DNA of 64,000 bases from JAWKRB01 sp041389885 (GTDB lineage Bacteria > Myxococcota_A > Polyangia > Polyangiales > Ga0077539). Positions 59,150 through 64,000 of this stretch are shown here, piece after piece (positions within the stretch are counted from its first letter, which is position 1; each line of letters begins with the position of its first letter). The stretch is taken from the NCBI GenBank assembly GCA_041389885.1, contig JAWKRB010000030.1, positions 1 to 64,000 of the forward strand. The letters run 5' to 3'. The notes below the pieces were generated by a model. It saw nothing but the letters and a program-made list of their open reading frames with translations. It did no database searches and had not been told where the DNA came from. Position numbers and translations under genes: made by a program.

Positions 59150-60142
59150 ATGCCCTCCTACCGCATGAATCTAGGGGAATTGGGATTCCGCGCGTCGCAC
59201 GCCGACGCCCTCGCCGCGCTGGGTCGACCGGGGCTCGTCCCGGCGCGCGTCGTGCGCGTCGCCGCCGACCTGGTCTGGACCCGCGGCGAGGCGGGCGAGC
59301 GCACCGCGCGCGCGCCGAAATCCCTGCACCGCGCGAGGGACCACCGCGGCGAGGCGCTCTGGCCGGTGAGCGGTGACTGGGTCGCCCTCGACCGCGCCGA
59401 CACCGTGGCCGCCGTGCTCCCGCGCTTCACGCGCTTCGTGCGCAAGGCCGCGGGGCAGCGGGCGCTGCCGCAGCTCGTCGCCGCCAACATCGACCGCGCG
59501 CTCGTGCTCATGGGCCTCGATCAAGACTTCAACCTGCGGCGCCTGGAGCGCTACCTCGCCCTCGCCGCGCAGAGCGGCGCGGCGCCCGTCGTGCTGCTCA
59601 CCAAGGCCTCCCTCTGCGAGGGCCTCGACGCGCGCGTCGACGAGGCGCGCGGCGTCGCGCGGGGCGTGCCGACCCACGCCGTCGACGTGCTCGCGGACCT
59701 CGGCACCGACGCGCTCGCCCGCCTCTGCGCGCCGGGTGAGACCCTCGCGCTCGTGGGCTCGTCGGGGGTCGGAAAGTCCACCCTGGTGAACTTCCTCATG
59801 GGCGGCGCCGTCGCCGCCACCGGCGCGGTGCGCGCGCACGACGACCGCGGGCGCCACACCACCACGCGCCGCGAGCTCTTCTGGACGCCGTCGGCCACCG
59901 CGCTCATCGACACGCCCGGCATGCGCGAGCTCGGGCTGTGGGGCGACGACCGCGACGTCGACGAGGTCTTCGACGACCTCGCCGCGGTGGCCCGCGGGTG
60001 CCGCTTTCGAGACTGCACCCACGACCGCGAGCCGGGCTGCGCGGTGCGCGCGGCCGTGGCCAGCGGCGCCCTCTCCGACGAGCGCGTCCGGGCCTGGAGC
60101 GCCCTGCGCGGCGAGCTCGCCGGGCGCGGGCGACGTCGGTAG
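59150..60142 (+). CDS. rsgA: Ribosome small-subunit-dependent GTPase A
   Basis: Circularly permuted GTPase for 30S maturation, about 330 aa. An OB-fold (about 30-95) is followed by G4 VVLLTKAS, G1 LVGSSGVGKSTLVN, G2 RGRHTTTRREL and G3 LIDTPGMREL, in the permuted order of RsgA. The zinc motif CRFRDCTHDREPGC is near the C-terminus. Starts at GTG 59141, ATG 59150 and ATG 59165 are all possible; none has a strong ribosome site. No neighbouring ribosome gene. Confidence 0.95.
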   Translation: MPSYRMNLGELGFRASHADALAALGRPGLVPARVVRVAADLVWTRGEAGERTARAPKSLHRARDHRGEALWPVSGDWVALDRADTVAAVLPRFTRFVRKAAGQRALPQLVAANIDRALVLMGLDQDFNLRRLERYLALAAQSGAAPVVLLTKASLCEGLDARVDEARGVARGVPTHAVDVLADLGTDALARLCAPGETLALVGSSGVGKSTLVNFLMGGAVAATGAVRAHDDRGRHTTTRRELFWTPSATALIDTPGMRELGLWGDDRDVDEVFDDLAAVARGCRFRDCTHDREPGCAVRAAVASGALSDERVRAWSALRGELAGRGRRR

Positions 60143-60210
60143 CCCCGCCGCGCGCCGCGAGCTTTGCGCCTCAGCGCGGAGCTCAGACGGTGATAGCCTC
60201 CTCGGCCCTC

Positions 60211-61308
60211 GTGTCACGCCGAGCGCTCACGATCTCGCTGCTGCTCTCCGTCGCCTGCGCCTCGCGGCCGTCGACGCCTCCCCGCGCGCAGCCCGCGGCG
60301 CCGCCGCCGCCGGTCGCCGCCCAGGCGCCGCCGCCGCCGGTCGCCGCGGGCCCCCCGGCGGCCGTGGCGCAGCCGTCCCCTGAGGCGCCGAGGGCCGAGG
60401 AGGACGCGCACGAGCTCGTCCCCGACAACCCCTACGCCGCCGAGCTCGCCGCGCGCCCGCCGATGCCCGCGTCGCCGACGGGCCGCGCGTTTCGCGGTTA
60501 CGACGTCGACTCGCTGCTGCGCGAGATGTCGACGCGCCCCGTGCAGCGGGTGATCGAGCGCTTCAGCAGCAGCACGATGGTCTTTCACATGGTGCTCGAG
60601 GGCGGCCTCGAGATCGCGTTCAAGCCCTCGATCCGCGGGGAGGGCGCGTGGTGGCGCCACGAGGTCGTGGGCTACCGGCTCTCGCGGCTGCTGGGCGTCG
60701 ACGCGCGGGTTCCCCCGGCGATCTCCAGGCGCGTGCCGCTGCGGGCGTTCGGCGATTTCGCGCGCGGCGCCAACCTCGTGGTGCGCGGCGGGCAGGTCGC
60801 GGGCGCGGCGATCTTCTGGATGCCGGTGCTGCGGCGGTCGGGGCTCACCGAGCCTGAGTCGCGCGCGCAGTGGAGCCAGTGGATGAGCGCGCGATACCCG
60901 GTGCCCCCCGAGCACGCGCGCCGCGCGTCGCAGATCGCGGGGCTCATCGCCTTCGACTACCTCCAGGCGAACTTCGACCGCTGGAACTCCGCGAACGTGC
61001 GCGAAGACGAGCACGGCGACCTCGTGTACCGCGACAACAACCGCGCGTGGTTCCTGGAGAACCTCGAGCGCCTCGACCGCGGCGGCATCGCGCACATCGA
61101 GCGGGTGCCCGCGTCGATGCTCCCTCGCATCGAGGCCGCCACCGGCGCGGCGCTGCTGCGCGAGGCGCGGCGCGACCCGATGTTCACCTCGCACTACCTC
61201 ACCGCCGCCGAGGCCCGCTGGTACGACGCCCGCCGCCGCGCCCTCCTCGAACGCCTGCGCGAGGTCATCGCCCGCGAGGGCGAGGCCGCCGCGCTGCTCC
61301 CCGACTGA
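60211..61308 (+). CDS. FAM20/HipA-like atypical kinase lipoprotein
   Basis: Protein of 365 aa. A lipoprotein signal (SRRALTISLLLSVAC) leads into a Pro/Ala linker (about 17-75). The globular part has the order of the FAM20/HipA kinase-like fold: a candidate ATP-lysine K138 in LEIAFKPS, a helix Glu E151 in WWRHEVVGYRLSRLLG, a catalytic-loop-like FDYLQANFDRWNSANV (D256) and a metal-binding YRDNNRAWF (D275). In FAM20 kinases these read F-D-F-L-x-x-N-x-D-R and L-D-N-G-x-x-F. The signal peptide means it works outside the cytoplasm. Kinase activity is inferred, not shown. The start may be GTG 60190 instead. Confidence 0.7.
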   Translation: MSRRALTISLLLSVACASRPSTPPRAQPAAPPPPVAAQAPPPPVAAGPPAAVAQPSPEAPRAEEDAHELVPDNPYAAELAARPPMPASPTGRAFRGYDVDSLLREMSTRPVQRVIERFSSSTMVFHMVLEGGLEIAFKPSIRGEGAWWRHEVVGYRLSRLLGVDARVPPAISRRVPLRAFGDFARGANLVVRGGQVAGAAIFWMPVLRRSGLTEPESRAQWSQWMSARYPVPPEHARRASQIAGLIAFDYLQANFDRWNSANVREDEHGDLVYRDNNRAWFLENLERLDRGGIAHIERVPASMLPRIEAATGAALLREARRDPMFTSHYLTAAEARWYDARRRALLERLREVIAREGEAAALLPD

Positions 61309-61329
61309 CGCGCGAAGGAGCCCCTGCGC

Positions 61330-62082
61330 ATGACCTCGATCTTCGACGACCCCCGGTTCAACGCGTCGCTGTTCTTTCCCTCGAAGCTCCCGCTCCGACC
61401 CGTCGCGGGCGCCAGGGACCTCTGGGTCGAGGTCGACGGCGCGCGGCTGCACCTCCGGGCGCACGACGCGCCTGGCGCCGCGGTCACCCTGCTGCTCTTT
61501 CACGGCAACGGCGAGACCGTGCCCGACTACGACCAGGCCGCCCGCGCCTTCGCCGACGTCGGCGCCGCCCTCGCGGTGGTCGACTACCGCGGCTACGGCG
61601 CCAGCACCGGCGCGCCCACGCTGCGCGCCTGCCTCGCCGACGCGCTCCCGGCCCTCGACGCGCTGCTGGCGGCGGCGCCGGGGCCCGTCGTGGTCATGGG
61701 CCGCTCCCTGGGCGGCGGCTGCGCGGCCGAGCTCGCGAAGACCCCCCGGCCGCGCGTCGTGGGCTACGTCTTCGAGAGCGCGCCGGGCGACGTGCTCGGA
61801 ATCCTCCGACGCCGGGGCGTGCACCTCGACGCGCTGCCCGAAGACGACGCCGCGGCCTTCAGCCCCCTGCCCAAGCTCGCGCGCTGCGAGACCCCCGCCC
61901 TCGTTCTCCATGGCGCGTGCGACACGCTGATCCCGCTGAGCGAGGGAGAGGCTTCGTTCGCCGCGCTGGCCTCGGCGCAGAAGTCGCTCGCGGTGGTGCC
62001 CGAAGCCGGCCACAACGACCTCTCCTTTCGCCCCGAGTACTGGACCGCCCTCGCTAATTTCCTCGCGTCGGTCTCGCCTTGA
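61330..62082 (+). CDS. Alpha/beta hydrolase
   Basis: Hydrolase of 250 aa: oxyanion LLLFHGNGETVPDYD, nucleophile elbow VVMGRSLGGGCA, acid D in LVLHGACDTLIPL and final His in VVPEAGHNDLSF. It resembles the BEM46/ABHD13-like group, which hydrolyse small esters or lipids. No signal peptide. It begins 21 bases after the FAM20-like gene with AAGGAG, so the two probably share an mRNA. Confidence 0.88.
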   Translation: MTSIFDDPRFNASLFFPSKLPLRPVAGARDLWVEVDGARLHLRAHDAPGAAVTLLLFHGNGETVPDYDQAARAFADVGAALAVVDYRGYGASTGAPTLRACLADALPALDALLAAAPGPVVVMGRSLGGGCAAELAKTPRPRVVGYVFESAPGDVLGILRRRGVHLDALPEDDAAAFSPLPKLARCETPALVLHGACDTLIPLSEGEASFAALASAQKSLAVVPEAGHNDLSFRPEYWTALANFLASVSP

Positions 62083-62171
62083 GCCTGGCGATTGTATCGT
62101 AGAGGTATACACCGATGGCTCAGACTCCTCGATTCACCTTATAGCGAAGCGGGGGCACACTGGGTCTCACC

Positions 62172-63422
62172 ATGAAGCCCACGACGCACCGCATCGCCCT
62201 CCGCGCCGCCGCACGTCTCGCGCTGCCCTTCGGGCTCGCGGGCTGCGGCGCGACCGTGACCTCCCTCGACACGACCGCCACCGACGCCGCCGTCGCCGAC
62301 GCCGCGCCGGCTGAAGACGTCCCCGCGACCTCGCCGGACGCGGCGACGCCTCGTTGTGACTCGGTCGACCCCGCGCGCTCCCTCGCCGACGAGGCCGCCT
62401 GCTGCGAGCCCATGGTCGACGCCGCGGTTCAGGCCGACGCGGGGGTGGCCTCGCCCCGCCTGATGGCCTGCTGCGACGCCCTCGCGCGCTGGTACGACCT
62501 GCCCGAGAACCGCGCGGGCGCGTGGCCGGGCTCCCCCGCGCGCGGCGTGTGCTGCGCGGCGCTGAACTGGCAAGGCTCGCTCACCTGCACCCCGTGGGGG
62601 CCGCCGGTGCCGCCGTCGGCGAGCGGCGACGACGTCGCGACGGGGGGAGGGGCGTGGCTCGACCTCCGACTCCGCGCGCGCCTCGCGTCGCCCGAGCTGC
62701 CGCCGCTGCCGCACCTGTACGCGTCGGCGCGGGCCACCTGGCTCGGCCGGATGGTGAATGAGCACGAGTCGTCGGCGGTCTTCGAGGCCCTCGCCGCGCA
62801 GCTCGCCGCGGCGGGCTTCGACGCTCGCACCGTCTCGGCCTGCGCGGGCTTCGCCCACGAGGAGCGCCGCCACGGCGTGCTCTGCGGCGCCGTCGTCGAG
62901 GCCCTCGGCGGAGAGGCGCGGGCGCCGTCGCAGCCGCACGCGGAGTTCCCCGCGCACGGCGACGTCGACGCGCGGGAGGCGGCGCTGCGCAACGTGCTGA
63001 GCGTGTGCTGCCTGAGCGAGACCGTCGCCGTGTCGCTCATCGGGGCCGAGCGGCTGGAGATGTCCGAGGGGCCGCTGCGCGACCTGCTCACCGGGATCTT
63101 CGCCGACGAGGTGGGGCACGCCCGCTTCGGCTGGAGCCTGCTCCGCGACGTCGCGCCCTCCCTCTCGGGCGACGCGCGCGCGCGGCTGGGCGCGTACCTC
63201 GCGGTGGCCTTCGCGCACCTCGAGCGGCACGAGCTCGCGCACCTGCCGGTCGAGGCCGCGCCCCCGCCCGAGGCCGCCGCGCTGGGGCTCTGCAACGGCC
63301 GAGACGCCCGCGCGCTCTTCTTCGCCACGGTGCGCGAGGTGATCGTCCCCGCGCTGGAGGCGCTGGGCCTCCCCGCCGCGGCGGCCTGGGAGGCGCGCTC
63401 GCCTCACCTCGACGCCGCGTAG
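62172..63422 (+). CDS. Lipoprotein with ferritin-like diiron domain
   Basis: Protein of 416 aa. A lipoprotein signal ends LPFGLAGC, then an Ala/Asp-rich linker and a Cys-rich segment (ACCEPMVDAAVQ, LMACCDALARWYDL, GVCCAALNWQGSLTC). The C-terminal about 220 residues are helical with ferritin-type ligands: E197/E199 in VNEHESSAVFEAL, E231-x-x-H234 in HEERRHGV, SETVAVSLIGAE, and E313-x-x-H316 in FADEVGHARFGWSLL. The two E-x-x-H motifs plus two further acids give a complete diiron site. It is probably a membrane-tethered oxidase, peroxidase or rubrerythrin-like protein; the exact reaction is unknown. Confidence 0.75.
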   Translation: MKPTTHRIALRAAARLALPFGLAGCGATVTSLDTTATDAAVADAAPAEDVPATSPDAATPRCDSVDPARSLADEAACCEPMVDAAVQADAGVASPRLMACCDALARWYDLPENRAGAWPGSPARGVCCAALNWQGSLTCTPWGPPVPPSASGDDVATGGGAWLDLRLRARLASPELPPLPHLYASARATWLGRMVNEHESSAVFEALAAQLAAAGFDARTVSACAGFAHEERRHGVLCGAVVEALGGEARAPSQPHAEFPAHGDVDAREAALRNVLSVCCLSETVAVSLIGAERLEMSEGPLRDLLTGIFADEVGHARFGWSLLRDVAPSLSGDARARLGAYLAVAFAHLERHELAHLPVEAAPPPEAAALGLCNGRDARALFFATVREVIVPALEALGLPAAAAWEARSPHLDAA

Positions 63423-63425
63423 CGG

Positions 63426-64000
63426 CTACCCCGCGTCGAGGGCCTTGAGGATCGCGCCTCGCAGCGCCTCAGGCGGCTGCGCGCCCGCCGCGGCCAGCCG
63501 CTCGCCGAAGATGAAGAAGGGCACGCCCGTGACGCCCTGCTGGCTCATCGAGCGGGCCTCGTCGCGGGTCTTCGCCAGCTCGGCGGGGTCGCTCGCGAGG
63601 CGGAGCGCCTCGTCGCGCTCGAAGCCGTGGGCCGAGGCGACCTCGGCCAGCACCGCGGGCGATCCCACGTCCGCGCCGCGCAGGAAGTACGCGTCGAAGA
63701 GCGCCTCGAGGAGCGCGGGCTGGGTGCCCTTCGCCTCGGCGTGGCGCAGCAGCGTGTGCGCCGCCGCCGTGGGGTACGACCTGCGCACGGTCGCGAAGTC
63801 GATGGAGAGGCCCGCGTTGCGCGCGGCGTCTTGCACCCGCGCGAACATCGCGTCGGGGTCGCCGCCGTACTTCGCCCGCAGGCGCTCGCGGAGGTCGACG
63901 CCCCCGTCGGGGGTGCTCGGATCGAGCAGGAAGGGGTGATGCCGCACCGTCGCGTCGACCTCGGGGAGCTCGGCGAGGGCGGCGGCGAGGTTGCGCGCGC
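63426..64000 (-). CDS. DsbA-family oxidoreductase (FrnE-like), 5' part outside window
   Basis: The C-terminal about 190 residues of a DsbA-family thioredoxin-fold protein; the frame is open to the window edge. Present: VRHHPFLLDPSTPDGGVDLRERLRAKYGG, the helical insert (LLEALFDAYFLRGADVGSPAVLAEVA) and the cis-Pro strand GVTGVPFFIFGERLAAAGAQPPEAL. This order is that of FrnE/2-hydroxychromene-2-carboxylate isomerase-like proteins. The CxxC motif would lie beyond 64000. It converges with the ferritin-like gene (three-base gap). Confidence 0.85.
   Translation of the reverse strand, partial: ARNLAAALAELPEVDATVRHHPFLLDPSTPDGGVDLRERLRAKYGGDPDAMFARVQDAARNAGLSIDFATVRRSYPTAAAHTLLRHAEAKGTQPALLEALFDAYFLRGADVGSPAVLAEVASAHGFERDEALRLASDPAELAKTRDEARSMSQQGVTGVPFFIFGERLAAAGAQPPEALRGAILKALDAG

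Noticed and set aside
62083..62171. Promoter for the ferritin-like lipoprotein in an AT-rich segment (TATAC, TTATAG)
   Set aside because: Several -10-like hexamers are present, but none has a -35 at suitable spacing, so no specific site is called.

Overview
ORGANISM. The window is extremely GC-rich with strong G/C bias at third codon positions, short intergenic gaps and many 4-base GTGA gene overlaps. About a dozen genes encode exported lipoproteins, several with Asp/Ala/Pro-rich linkers. There are also cysteine-rich repeat lipoproteins, a MopE-type metal-binding motif, a Hanks-type kinase, a type IV pilin with a possible sigma-54 promoter, and PilZ and FAM20-like proteins. This combination suggests a myxobacterium-like member of Myxococcota (perhaps Polyangiales). 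That is an inference from gene style; no rRNA or other phylogenetic marker beyond dnaX and rsgA is present. No tRNA, rRNA, CRISPR array, transposase, integrase or phage gene was seen. LAYOUT. 0-4.4 kb: a Ser/Thr kinase fused to a cyclic-nucleotide-binding domain, then a marR-pirin-nmrA operon with a long palindromic operator directly before marR. A glutathione S-transferase remnant follows, cut short by a near-perfect inverted-repeat element. 4.4-12.2 kb: small exported proteins, a poly-Gly lipoprotein, a large lipoprotein with an 18-nt tandem repeat, and minus-strand TPR, DCC and TerB-like genes. 12.3-22.6 kb: dnaX, then a mostly minus-strand block with an M3 peptidase, menC-menE (menaquinone), a sensor histidine kinase, a phospholipase C-like phosphoesterase lipoprotein and a cytochrome P460-like lipoprotein. 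22.8-28.9 kb: cysteine-rich and Ala/Asp-repeat lipoproteins, a PilZ protein, and two translationally coupled LuxR-type regulators. 29-36.6 kb: L-serine dehydratase, an M28 aminopeptidase, and a trehalose locus. In that locus a GH15 hydrolase diverges from a membrane-anchored OtsA, followed by OtsB and a MarR regulator. 36.6-40.4 kb: a polar amino acid ABC transporter (a substrate-binding/permease fusion plus an ATPase) and a MopE-motif lipoprotein. These are interrupted by many one-base shifts clustered between about 36.64 and 39.31 kb, more likely sequence error than decay. 40.4-52.7 kb: NAD-dependent isocitrate dehydrogenase, a PI-PLC-like lipoprotein, an OPT transporter with one frameshift, a Pth2-type protein, a methyltransferase, a PPC-like repeat lipoprotein, an AlkZ-like winged-helix protein and exported hypothetical proteins. 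52.8-64 kb: an orphan type IV pilin, an aminotransferase coupled to a MatB-like ligase, a TerB-like protein, a GNAT, a long-chain acyl-CoA synthetase, RsgA, a FAM20/HipA-like kinase lipoprotein, an alpha/beta hydrolase, a ferritin-like lipoprotein and the 3' part of a DsbA-family gene. HOW THEY FIT. Most of this is ordinary chromosome. The units that read as small systems are the marR-pirin-nmrA-(gst) stress operon, the trehalose locus with its own sensor domain and regulator, the coupled LuxR pair, and the histidine kinase-phosphoesterase-P460 run. The most unusual signals are a dispersed hairpin repeat (4.2 kb and 50.1 kb), a stop-codon-linked motif shared by two genes, the sensor-fused OtsA and the FAM20-like lipoprotein kinase.
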